Counted from the stretch's first letter, positions 39,614-48,517 are shown. The stretch: DNA of 64,000 nt from Granulicella sp. (GCA_025408425.1 JANXYX010000052.1:56828-120827), one strand, 5' to 3'. Program-made: numbers and translations. The notes: a model not told the origin generated them from the letters alone.

Positions 39614-39764
39614 GGTACCCCCCTGGGGGGTAGGTGGTTAAAAGTCGAATGGATGCAACGAGTTAGCGAAATGTGTCTCGCTAACCTATTGCATCCAGAG
39701 GATTTACGGCTAAATATTAGATTCTAAACGAGTAAGCCCCGGCGGGTTGGCCGGGGCTCACTTG
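39614..39764. other. Structured intergenic element, copy A (C-tract palindrome, 46-nt double-stem hairpin, A/T box, GC hairpin)
   Basis: TACCCCCC-T-GGGGGGTA (39616-39632); GGATGCAA-cga-GTTAGCGA-8nt-TCGCTAAC-cta-TTGCATCC (39651-39696); box 39709-39736; AGCCCCGGC-gggttg-GCCGGGGCT. Confidence 0.65.
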
Positions 39765-39997
39765 TTACCTGATCTCTACTTCAATTGTAGCGGTTTGAGT
39801 GGAACTGCCAGACAGTATTTATTGCCTTTTGAATCAATGAGATAGGCTGTTTCTGGACTTGACAAGCGTTTTTGCTGGGAAAAAATGAAGGAAAAAAAGC
39901 GAGGCCGATTGATGACGTCGTTCTGGCCGTGTCTTCGCTGTGCTGTCAGGGTCTATTGAGGTGCATGTGATTTTGAAGCCATGGTGGAGATTGCGAC

Positions 39998-40744
39998 TTA
40001 AGAGGTGGCGTTGAGAGCGGCCTGCTGGATGGCGAGGAGTTGTTGGATGCCGGCTTCGGCGTAGTCGAGCATGTGGGTGAGCTGGGCTCGGGTGTAGGAG
40101 TCTTTTTCTGCGGTGGCCTGGGTTTCGACGAGGCCTCCTGAGGCGAGCATGACGACGTTCATGTCGACGGTGGCGCGGGAGTCTTCTTCGTAGCAGAGGT
40201 CGAGGAGGGTGTGTCCATCGACGATGCCGACCGAGGTGGCAGCGACCATCTGGCGCAGGGGCGAGGCTTTGAGGGTGCCTGCGGCGACGAGTTTGTTGAG
40301 GGCGATGGCGAGGGCGACGCAGGCTCCGGTTATGGCAGCAGTGCGGGTTCCTCCGTCGGCCTGGAGGACGTCGCAGTCGAGGATGATGGTTCTTTCTCCG
40401 AGTGCTTTCATGTCGACGACAGAGCGGAGGGAGCGGCCGATAAGGCGCTGGATTTCGTGGGTTCTTCCGCCGACCTTGCCGCGCTCGGACTCTCGGGGGG
40501 TGCGGGTGAGGGTTGCGCGGGGGAGCATGCCGTACTCTGCGGTGACCCAGCCGCGGCCGGAGTTGCGGAGCCATCCGGGGACGCCGGTCTCGATGGTGGC
40601 GTTGCAGAGGACGCGGGTGTTGCCTGATTCCATAAGGACAGAGCCTTCGGGGGTGACGACGTAGCCGGGAGTGATGCGGGTGGTGCGGAGGGTATCTGCG
40701 GAGCGGTTGTCCGGGCGGAAGAGGAGAGGTGCGGCTTCAGGCAT
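39998..40744 (-). CDS. rph: Ribonuclease PH
   Basis: [58 protein letters not shown]. Confidence 0.97.
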   Translation of the reverse strand: MPEAAPLLFRPDNRSADTLRTTRITPGYVVTPEGSVLMESGNTRVLCNATIETGVPGWLRNSGRGWVTAEYGMLPRATLTRTPRESERGKVGGRTHEIQRLIGRSLRSVVDMKALGERTIILDCDVLQADGGTRTAAITGACVALAIALNKLVAAGTLKASPLRQMVAATSVGIVDGHTLLDLCYEEDSRATVDMNVVMLASGGLVETQATAEKDSYTRAQLTHMLDYAEAGIQQLLAIQQAALNATS

Positions 40745-40824
40745 GAGGCGATTATAGTTGCGCGGGGCTGAGTCGGTGGTGCGTGGGCGGTGACTTTGGT
40801 TCGGGTGCTGGGATGGTCGGCTGG

Positions 40825-40910
40825 TTCCAGAATGGGAATCGGTTCCGAAATGGGAAAGGGGAGCTGGGGTATTTTGGTGGATTTTGAAGTCTCGAGTTTC
40901 AAAATGGGAA
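40825..40910. promoter_or_regulatory. Three direct-repeat boxes TTYCRRAATGGGAA (putative enhancer/UAS)
   Basis: TTCCAGAATGGGAA 40825, TTCCGAAATGGGAA 40843, TTTCAAAATGGGAA 40897; inverted repeat ATTTTGAA...TTCAAAAT at 40881-40905. Confidence 0.55.
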
Positions 40911-40988
40911 TTGAGTGATGGAGGCAGTGGGAATATAAATTAGCGATAACCGGTTTTATGTGCAATGACTTAGACTTGGGGTTCCAGT

Positions 40989-41006
40989 TTGGCACTTGAA
41001 ATGATT
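40989..41006 (+). promoter_or_regulatory. Possible sigma-54 promoter (-24 half good, -12 half imperfect)
   Basis: TTGGCACTTGAAATGATT: TTGGCAC matches the -24 box; GA replaces GC at -12. Confidence 0.35.
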
Positions 41007-41064
41007 ACGGAAGTGCATCCGGCCTTGGTACCAGAGTAAGCCGGAGTTGATTGGGAGCAGGGCC

Positions 41065-41571
41065 ATGCAGGCAACGCAGAGCAGTACAGCCTCAGGGAAG
41101 ACGGGCCGCCAGGAACAGTTTGCGGCATTACGTTACATCAGCCGTCAGTTGGAGATAAGCGCTGACGCGGGACAGGATGAGGATCGTGGCCGGGGTCGAC
41201 CGCCGGGGACGGGTGGGGGCGGGCTGGACGGATTCGATATTGCGCAGGATGCGGCGAGTCTGCTGGCGGTGCTGAGTCTCTACTCGGAGTTGCTGGCGCG
41301 GCCGGATCTGTCGTGGGATGAGCACCTGGAATATGCGGCACAACTGAAGGTACTGACGGATCGGAGCTGGGAGTTGGTGGGGCGATTTTTGCGCCGCTCT
41401 CGCGGTGAGATGCGCTGGATGGGGGAGCGTGCGGGGTTGCCTGCTGCGGTTGTATCGGCAGATGTGGCCGGCGCCGACGTGGATGGCGCTGGACTGCCAG
41501 CTCGTCGTGGACCGACGAGCGAGCGGGGCACGCGGGTGATGGAAGGAGCTGCGGGGTGGATGGCATGTTAG
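41065..41571 (+). CDS. Hypothetical protein with degenerate histidine-kinase DHp-like segment
   Basis: AQDAASLLAVLSLYSELLARPDLSWDEHLEYAAQLKVLTDRSWELVGRFL; no ATPase domain; overlaps the downstream response regulator. Confidence 0.65.
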   Translation: MQATQSSTASGKTGRQEQFAALRYISRQLEISADAGQDEDRGRGRPPGTGGGGLDGFDIAQDAASLLAVLSLYSELLARPDLSWDEHLEYAAQLKVLTDRSWELVGRFLRRSRGEMRWMGERAGLPAAVVSADVAGADVDGAGLPARRGPTSERGTRVMEGAAGWMAC

Positions 41572-43160
41572 TGGCTAACGGAATGAGGACGGTGAAGGTG
41601 GAGGACGCGAAGATGGGCGGCAGCGGAAGCGTTGTATTGGGGTCGGCGCAGGCAGGAGTACTGGCAGGATTGGCGGAGCAGAGCAAGTTGCATGCTGGGC
41701 CTGGACTGTTGCGGAATCTCTCCGATGGCGAGTTGGTCGTATTGCAGGTGCTGGTGGTGGATGACGATGAGCCGATGCGGAGGGCTTGCAGCGAGATTGC
41801 AATCGGGATGGGTTGTGAGGTGGTGCAGGCTGAGAATGTGCCGGCAGCGCAGGCGATTCTGAAGTATCAAAAGGTTGATTTGCTGCTGCTGGATCTGCGG
41901 TTGCCGGGGGTGGGTGGACTGGCTCTTCTGGAACAGGTGAAGGCCTTGTATCCGGATACGGCGGTGGTGGTGATGACGGCGTTTGCGACGGTGTCTTCCG
42001 CGGTGGAGGCGATGCGAATTGGGGCGGGAGATTACCTGACCAAGCCGTTTGCGATGGAGGAGCTAACGGCGGTGCTGGAGCGAGCGGGTAAGCGGGTGCA
42101 GTTTCATCTGGAGAGCCGTCGGCTGCGGGAGCGATTGCGGACGAAAAAGGGGATGGGGGAGCTGGTGGGGCAGACTCCAGAGATGGAGAAGCTGTACCGG
42201 ATTTTATCGAAAGTGGCGTTCTCGACGCACCCGGTTCTGATTCTGGGGGAGAGCGGGACGGGCAAGGAGATGGTGGCGCGATCGATCCATTGCAATGGGC
42301 CGAACGCGGCGAAGCCATTTATTCCGGTGGACTGCGGATCGCTGGTGCCGACGCTGATTGAGAGTGAACTGTTTGGGCATGTGAAAGGTGCGTTCACGGG
42401 CGCGCATCAAGCGAAGGTGGGACTGCTGGCGGCGGCGCATGGCGGGACAGTATTTCTGGATGAGGTGGGGGAGTTGCCGCTGGATCTGCAGGCGAAGCTG
42501 CTGCGTGCGCTGCAGGAGAAAGAGGTGCGCCCGGTGGGAGCGACGCATGCGGTACCAATCTGTGCGCGGGTGCTGGCTGCAACGAACCGTGACCTGGCGT
42601 TGATGGTGGAGCAGGGACGGTTTCGAAAAGATCTCTATTATCGATTGAATGTGGTGAATTTACGGATTCCTCCGCTGCGGGATCGACGGGGCGACATTGC
42701 GGGACTGGCGGTGCATTTTCTGGAGCGGATGGAGCGCGAGACGGGAGTTGAGCGAAGCTTCTCCGACGATGCGCTGCGGGTGATGACGGAGTACGACTGG
42801 CCGGGCAATGTTCGTGAGCTGGAGAATGCGATTGAGCGGGCGTGTGCGCTATCGAGCGGGCCGGTGCTGCATATGGGCGATCTGCCGACGCAGTTGCAGG
42901 ACTTTCGCATGCATTGGGTGCAGCGGGTGCCGACGGTCGAGGTGGACGAGGCTGAACTGGATGGGGTGCTGGGCGGGGGGGCGAGACGAACGAAGATTGT
43001 TTCGATCGCTGTGATGGAGAAGGAGGCGATTCTGGCAACGATTGATCGGTTGAAGGGAGACAAGCTGATGGCGGCACGTCTTCTGGGGATTGGGAAGACG
43101 ACGTTGTACCGGAAGTTGAAGGAGTACGGAGTGATGGATGGTGGGGAGGGGGCGAATTGA
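41556..43160 (+). CDS. Sigma-54-dependent response regulator (REC-AAA+-HTH_8, NtrC family)
   Basis: VLVVDDDEPMRR, GESGTGKEMVARSIH, GAFTGA, C-terminal HTH AARLLGIGKTTLYRKLKEYG. Confidence 0.96.
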   Translation: MDGMLVANGMRTVKVEDAKMGGSGSVVLGSAQAGVLAGLAEQSKLHAGPGLLRNLSDGELVVLQVLVVDDDEPMRRACSEIAIGMGCEVVQAENVPAAQAILKYQKVDLLLLDLRLPGVGGLALLEQVKALYPDTAVVVMTAFATVSSAVEAMRIGAGDYLTKPFAMEELTAVLERAGKRVQFHLESRRLRERLRTKKGMGELVGQTPEMEKLYRILSKVAFSTHPVLILGESGTGKEMVARSIHCNGPNAAKPFIPVDCGSLVPTLIESELFGHVKGAFTGAHQAKVGLLAAAHGGTVFLDEVGELPLDLQAKLLRALQEKEVRPVGATHAVPICARVLAATNRDLALMVEQGRFRKDLYYRLNVVNLRIPPLRDRRGDIAGLAVHFLERMERETGVERSFSDDALRVMTEYDWPGNVRELENAIERACALSSGPVLHMGDLPTQLQDFRMHWVQRVPTVEVDEAELDGVLGGGARRTKIVSIAVMEKEAILATIDRLKGDKLMAARLLGIGKTTLYRKLKEYGVMDGGEGAN

Positions 43161-43238
43161 TGGGAGGGGCTGCTCCGCGGGAGGGCGCATTTTGCTATTC
43201 TGGGCTCACCCTTAGTAAGAGAGTGAGAGTTGAAGCGC

Positions 43239-43466
43239 ATGTCCGATGAAGCAGCAGTAAAGATTATTGTCCGTCCGAACGGCCCATTACGGGTGGAAGG
43301 TCCCATTCAGTTGACGGATGCCGATGGGAAGCAGTGGGATCTGACGGGGAAGCCTGCGATTTCGTTGTGCCGTTGTGGCGCGAGCGCGAAGCGTCCGTTC
43401 TGCGATGGCTCGCATAACAAGATTGGATTCCAGTGCTCCGCGAGCCCGGAAGCGATATTGACCTAA
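43239..43466 (+). CDS. CDGSH iron-sulfur domain protein
   Basis: SLCRCGASAKRPFCDGSHNKIGF. Confidence 0.95.
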   Translation: MSDEAAVKIIVRPNGPLRVEGPIQLTDADGKQWDLTGKPAISLCRCGASAKRPFCDGSHNKIGFQCSASPEAILT

Positions 43467-43481
43467 GCGGAAGGAAATGAG

Positions 43482-43512
43482 AGGGACGTGGTGATGAGCC
43501 GCGTCCCTTTTT
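43482..43512 (+). terminator. Rho-independent terminator
   Basis: AGGGACG...CGTCCCTTTTT. Confidence 0.8.
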
Positions 43513-43550
43513 CAGCTTGACCTGGATGTGCGAACTCTGGAGATCTCTTG

Positions 43551-45701
43551 ATGCGAAGCTCCCTTTATGTTCTGGCGTTGGCGACGGTCTTGACTGGCGT
43601 TCCGGTGTTTGCGCAGCAAACTGATGTAACGACCGTGCCGACTGCGGCATCTGTTGTGGTGCTGGGCGAGTATGTGGGGCAGTATCGTTCGGCGGAGGAG
43701 CCAGAGGTTGTTTCGGCGGTGAATGTCGAGGGCGGCACACTGACTGTAGAGGGGGAACGCAGCGCGCGCGTGCAACTGAAGGCAGAGGGTAAAGATCAGT
43801 TTGCCGGGGTGGATTCTCCGCTGCGATTGAGTTTTGTTCGGGGTGCGGATGGGAAGGTTTCGGCGGTCAAGGTAGGTGGTGGCCGACGGAGTGGGTCAGG
43901 GGAGACGGTGCTGGCTCGGTTCAGCGATGCTGGGGGGAAGCTAAACCATTTCCGGGAGTACACGCGCGCCGATGTGATGATGCCGATGCGGGATGGGGTG
44001 AAGCTGCATGCGGTGATTGTGCGGCCTGCGGGATCAGAGAGTTCCGGTGAGCCGCTGCCGTTTCTGATGCAGCGGACGCCGTATGGGACGGCGGGTAGCT
44101 CATCCATCGCGGTGAATGCGAGCAAGCCGGAGTTGGCGGCGAGTGGATACATCTTTGTGTTTGCGGACATTCGTGGGCGATATGAGTCTGAAGGGCAGTT
44201 TGTGATGAACCGGGCTATCGTTGCTCACACGGCGAAGAATGACGTGGATGAGACGACGGACACACGGGACACGATTGACTGGCTGCTGAAGAATGTATCG
44301 AACAACAGCGGCAAGGTGGGAGTGCTGGGTGTGTCTTATCCGGGGTTTCTGGCGATGATGGCGGGAATCGATGCGCATCCGGCGGTGAAGGCGATCTCTC
44401 CGCAGGCGCCGATGACGAATATCTGGTTGGGCGATGACTTCTTCCACAATGGGGCGTTTCGCGAGACATACGGGTTTGACTATGTGCAGCAGTTAGAGGG
44501 GCAGAAGACGGATGTGCGAGTCGATACACAGGACGATACGTTCGACTTCTTTCTGCGCAACGTGAATTTTGCGGGGGCTGCGAAGTCGGCGGGGATGACG
44601 GAACTGCCGACGGCGAAGGTGTTTCTGGCGCACCCGGAGTACACGAAGTTCTGGCAGGATATGGCGGTGGAGAAGCACCTGACGAAGGTGGAGGTTCCGA
44701 CGCTGGAGGTGGGTGGCTGGTGGGACCAGGAGGACATGTGGGGGACGCAGGCGGAGTATGCAGCTCTGGAGCCGCATGACACGAAGCATGAAGTATTTAT
44801 GGTGCTGGGACCATGGAACCATGGTGGATGGGCTGGGACCTCGCGGCATCTGGGGGTACTGGACTTTGGCGCGGCGACGGGAGATGAGTACCGGAAGACG
44901 ATTGAGGCCCCCTTCTTTGAGAAATATCTGAAGGGCAAGAGCGGATTTGAACTGAAGGATACGGCCAGCTTCCGAACCGGGGTGAATGAATGGGAGCGGT
45001 ATGATGCTTGGCCGCCGGTGGCCGGGTTCAAGACGGCGAAGGTGTACCTGACGGAGAGCCAAGGGCTGAGTTTTGCGGCACCGGTTGGCGGCGGTGTGGC
45101 GGCGTCTTATGTGGCTGACCCGGCAAATCCGGTGCCGTACCGGAACCGACCGATTCAGGCGACTTATGGAAATGGGTCAAAGTGGCGGACGTGGCTGGTG
45201 GAGGATCAGCGTTTTGTGAGTGGGCGGAAAGACCTGGCTAACTTCTCGACACCGGTGCTGGACCACAATGTGACCGTAACGGGGGATGTGATGGCGGACC
45301 TGTTTGCGGCTACTACTGGAAGTGACGCGGATTGGGTAGTGAAGCTGATCGACGTGTATCCAGATGACGCGCCGGCTCCGATGGCGGGGTATCAGTTGAT
45401 GGTAGTGGATGAGATCTTTCGCGGGCGTTATGTGAATAGCTTTGAGCAGCCGGCGGCACTGAAGCCGGGGCAGGTGACAGAGTTCAAGTGGAGTCTGCAT
45501 GGAGCGGACCACACGTTTTTGAAGGGGCACAAGATCATGGTGGAGGTACAGTCGAGCTGGTTTCCTTTGTATGACCGGAATCCTCAGACTTTTGTACCGA
45601 ATATCATGATTGCACCGGCAGAGGCGTACAAGGCGGAGACGCAGACGATTTATGGGTCGGCGAAGTATCCTTCGCACCTGGAGTTTGAAGTAGCGCAGTA
45701 G
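43551..45701 (+). CDS. CocE/NonD family hydrolase (X-Pro dipeptidyl-peptidase family)
   Basis: Signal peptide; MPMRDGVKLHAVIVRP, GVLGVSYPGFLAMM, GPWNHGGW. Confidence 0.93.
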   Translation: MRSSLYVLALATVLTGVPVFAQQTDVTTVPTAASVVVLGEYVGQYRSAEEPEVVSAVNVEGGTLTVEGERSARVQLKAEGKDQFAGVDSPLRLSFVRGADGKVSAVKVGGGRRSGSGETVLARFSDAGGKLNHFREYTRADVMMPMRDGVKLHAVIVRPAGSESSGEPLPFLMQRTPYGTAGSSSIAVNASKPELAASGYIFVFADIRGRYESEGQFVMNRAIVAHTAKNDVDETTDTRDTIDWLLKNVSNNSGKVGVLGVSYPGFLAMMAGIDAHPAVKAISPQAPMTNIWLGDDFFHNGAFRETYGFDYVQQLEGQKTDVRVDTQDDTFDFFLRNVNFAGAAKSAGMTELPTAKVFLAHPEYTKFWQDMAVEKHLTKVEVPTLEVGGWWDQEDMWGTQAEYAALEPHDTKHEVFMVLGPWNHGGWAGTSRHLGVLDFGAATGDEYRKTIEAPFFEKYLKGKSGFELKDTASFRTGVNEWERYDAWPPVAGFKTAKVYLTESQGLSFAAPVGGGVAASYVADPANPVPYRNRPIQATYGNGSKWRTWLVEDQRFVSGRKDLANFSTPVLDHNVTVTGDVMADLFAATTGSDADWVVKLIDVYPDDAPAPMAGYQLMVVDEIFRGRYVNSFEQPAALKPGQVTEFKWSLHGADHTFLKGHKIMVEVQSSWFPLYDRNPQTFVPNIMIAPAEAYKAETQTIYGSAKYPSHLEFEVAQ

Positions 45702-45723
45702 GAGTTGCTGGATAGGAGTTTTA

Positions 45724-46299
45724 GTGCTGGTAGAAGATGAGGAAATTGTGTCGATCAAGACGATAAGCAGCCGGGAGGTTTACCGGAATCCGTGGACGAG
45801 CGTTCGCGAGGATGTGATTGAGAGGGCGAACGGGAAGCGCGGGATTTATGGCGTGATCGATAAGGATCCGGCGTGTATTGTGGTTCCGCTGGAGCGGACT
45901 GCTGAGGGAGATTTTGTGTACCTGATCGAGCAGTACCGGTACACGGTGGGGGGGCGATTTCTAGAGTTTCCGCAGGGTGGGTGGGAGCAGGCCGAGGTCG
46001 ATCCGGAGGAGTTGGCTCGAGGTGAGTTGAGGGAAGAGACTGGACTGACTGCGGAGCGGATGACGCATCTGACGACGTTCCAGATTGCGTACGGGGTGAT
46101 GAACCAGAAGCACCACTGTTTTCTGGCGGAGGGGCTGAAGCTGGGGGAGCCCGATCCAGATACTGAGGAGAGCGACCTGGTGGTGCATCGCGTGAGTGTG
46201 GCGAAGTTTGAAGCGATGCTGCTGGACGGGACGATTGTGGACAATTGCACCGCAGCGGCGTGGGGCGTGTACCGACTGTGGCGCGAGCGCCAGGGGTAG
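45724..46299 (+). CDS. NUDIX hydrolase
   Basis: FPQGGWEQAEVDPEELARGELREETGL Nudix box; GTG start. Confidence 0.9.
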   Translation: MLVEDEEIVSIKTISSREVYRNPWTSVREDVIERANGKRGIYGVIDKDPACIVVPLERTAEGDFVYLIEQYRYTVGGRFLEFPQGGWEQAEVDPEELARGELREETGLTAERMTHLTTFQIAYGVMNQKHHCFLAEGLKLGEPDPDTEESDLVVHRVSVAKFEAMLLDGTIVDNCTAAAWGVYRLWRERQG

Positions 46300-46310
46300 A
46301 TGGGTGCGCG

Positions 46311-47702
46311 CTACGGCGCGGTTTTGGTGAGAGGCAACTTCTGGCGGTTCCATGCGCTCATTCCGCCATCGAGATTGATGAGGTGGGTGAATCCGTGGGC
46401 GGCCAGGATGCTGGCTGCGATGCTGGAGCGATAGCCGCTGCCGCAGACGGTATAGATGGTGTCCTGTGTCTGGAGATGGTGGAGTTGGAGCAGGAGATCG
46501 CCGAGCATGAGGTGGGTGGCCCCGGCGATGTGACCGTCGGCCCATTCGGAGTTGCTGCGGACGTCAAGAACGGCGGGTTGGGGCGTGATTTGGCTGAGAT
46601 CCTGCGCGGAGATCTGAGGGATGTGAGCGAGAGGAAGCCCTGCATCGATCCAGGCAGCGATGCCACCGGCGAGGAAGCCGTGGATGTTATCCAGACCGAC
46701 GCGGATGAGTGAACGACGAGCCTGCTCGTTGGATTCTCCGTCTCCGATGAGGACGATTGGGGTGTTGGGGTCGAGCATCCAGCCAGCCCAGAGGGAGAGG
46801 TTCTGACCTGCTCCGATGTTGATGGAATTGGGGATGTGAGCACCACCGAAGGCCTCTGGGCGGCGGAGGTCGAGCAGTATGAGAGATTGCGTCTGGCGGA
46901 GGGTCTGGAGTTGGGTGGGAGAGATGGGGTTGTCCCCCGGGATGGCAGGCAGGATTGTGGGGCCGGCGGAGTTGAGGCGCTTCATGCGGCGGTAGTAGTC
47001 GGGGAAGGGTGGCACGGTGGCGAGAATTTCGTGCACGAAGGCTTCGGTCCCGAGGCGGAAGAAGTGGTTGACGTGGCGCTCGTAGCCGAGGGTGGACTGT
47101 TCACGGTCGCTCATGCCGGAGCCGCAGAGGGAGCCGGCGCCGTGACCAGGAAGCACTTCTAGCCAGTCGGGGAGTGTAGCTATGCGTCGTTGCAGGCTCT
47201 CAAAGAGTTGGTGGGCCAAGCGCTGCTTTGCGCCTTCGCCGAGGAGGTCTGGCCGTCCGAGTGAGCCGACGAAGAGGAAGTCTCCCGAGAGGAGTGCGGC
47301 TGGATGGCGAGTGCTGCGGGCGGAGTCGAAGATGAGGAAGGAGAGATGCTCGGGTGTGTGGCCGGGAGTGTGAAGGGCTTGAATCTGCACGTCTCCGAGA
47401 GTGAGCAGATCACCGTCTGCAAAGGGGTGGTGGGGGAAGGCGTAGACGAAGTCCTCGCCGATGTCGTGAGCGCTGAGCCAGAGTTCTGCGCCGGTAGCGG
47501 CTGCGAGCGCGGTTGCTCCTGAGGCGAAGTCGGCGTGGATATGAGTTTCGAGGACGTGAGTGATGGTGAGTTGATTCTGGCGGGCGTAATCGAGGTAAGG
47601 GTCCACGTCGCGCATGGGATCGACAACTGCGGCTTTTCCATCGCTGGCTACAATGTAGGAGTACTGGGCGAGACCTGGGATTTCGAAGCGCTTGATGTTC
47701 AT
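46311..47702 (-). CDS. MBL-fold hydrolase with two rhodanese domains (persulfide dioxygenase-like)
   Basis: ETHIHADFASGATAL, HTPGHTPEHLSFLI; rhodanese 2 loop CGSGYRS, rhodanese 1 loop without Cys. Confidence 0.92.
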   Translation of the reverse strand: MNIKRFEIPGLAQYSYIVASDGKAAVVDPMRDVDPYLDYARQNQLTITHVLETHIHADFASGATALAAATGAELWLSAHDIGEDFVYAFPHHPFADGDLLTLGDVQIQALHTPGHTPEHLSFLIFDSARSTRHPAALLSGDFLFVGSLGRPDLLGEGAKQRLAHQLFESLQRRIATLPDWLEVLPGHGAGSLCGSGMSDREQSTLGYERHVNHFFRLGTEAFVHEILATVPPFPDYYRRMKRLNSAGPTILPAIPGDNPISPTQLQTLRQTQSLILLDLRRPEAFGGAHIPNSINIGAGQNLSLWAGWMLDPNTPIVLIGDGESNEQARRSLIRVGLDNIHGFLAGGIAAWIDAGLPLAHIPQISAQDLSQITPQPAVLDVRSNSEWADGHIAGATHLMLGDLLLQLHHLQTQDTIYTVCGSGYRSSIAASILAAHGFTHLINLDGGMSAWNRQKLPLTKTAP

Positions 47703-48058
47703 TTCTTCCTCCTGGCGGAAGGGCGGGCGATGGGCTGCAACTCGTCGAGCTGCTGACGGCTCTGTTGTTCGGCGCTGCGGCAGACAAGTTCGCAGAGCTG
47801 AAGGACCATGGGATCGCTGATGGCGTAGAAGATGGAGGTTGCTTCGCGTCGGCGGCTGACGAGTCCGATGTCGTGGAGTATTCGGAGGTGCTTCGAGACG
47901 TTTGGCTGGTTACCGTCGAGTGCCTGGACCAGCTCGCCGACGGTCATTTCTCCAGCTTCGAGAGCCTGGAGCAGACGTAGGCGGTAGGGTTCGCCGAGAG
48001 TGTGGAAGCGACGTGCGACGATGTTGATCATCCTGTCGGACAGAGCGAGGCTTGCCAT
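47699..48058 (-). CDS. ArsR family transcriptional regulator
   Basis: wHTH NQPNVSKHLRILHDIGLVSRRREAT; C-terminal LCELVC. Confidence 0.93.
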   Translation of the reverse strand: MASLALSDRMINIVARRFHTLGEPYRLRLLQALEAGEMTVGELVQALDGNQPNVSKHLRILHDIGLVSRRREATSIFYAISDPMVLQLCELVCRSAEQQSRQQLDELQPIARPSARRKK

Positions 48059-48069
48059 TGGTTTACTGT

Positions 48070-48095
48070 ATCACTATATAAGCATGTATGGTGAT
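48070..48095. promoter_or_regulatory. Putative ArsR operator in divergent promoter
   Basis: ATCACTATATAAGCATGTATGGTGAT, 10 of 13 half-positions symmetric. Confidence 0.55.
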
Positions 48096-48111
48096 TATGG
48101 AGGGTAGAACG

Positions 48112-48459
48112 ATGAAGGAAGCAGAGCGGCGATGGATTGATGTGAGGGAGTTCCGGGAGTTTGCGGGTGGATATATTCCTGGCTCGGAGCTGGTTCCGTT
48201 GGGAGAGTTGAGGAGGGAATGTGCTGAATGGGAGCGGACCCAGCCTTTGATGATGGTGTGCAAGAGTGGGCGACGGGCGGAAGTGGCGCGCGAGCTGTTG
48301 AAGGGGCGTGGGTTCCTTGATGTTGAGGTGCTGTGTGGCGGGGTTGACCGCTGGCGTGAGAGTGGCAGGCCGATGTTGAAGATGGAGCGCAAGCCGTGGT
48401 CTCTGGCGCGGGTGCTGGGGCGGCTGCCGTGGAATCGTGCGGCGAAGACGGGTGTGTAG
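48112..48459 (+). CDS. Rhodanese-like domain protein
   Basis: WIDVREFREFAGGYIPGSELVPLGEL, MMVCKSGRRAEVARELL; GGAGG 8 nt upstream of ATG 48112. Confidence 0.9.
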   Translation: MKEAERRWIDVREFREFAGGYIPGSELVPLGELRRECAEWERTQPLMMVCKSGRRAEVARELLKGRGFLDVEVLCGGVDRWRESGRPMLKMERKPWSLARVLGRLPWNRAAKTGV

Positions 48460-48465
48460 GTTAGT

Positions 48466-48509
48466 GCGCAAGAAAGGGCTCCGATCACCGGGGTTCTTTC
48501 TTGCGCTTT
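48466..48509. terminator. Terminator hairpin between convergent genes
   Basis: GCGCAAGAAAG ... CTTTCTTGCGC then TTTG. Confidence 0.75.
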
Positions 48510-48517
48510 GACTTTGG

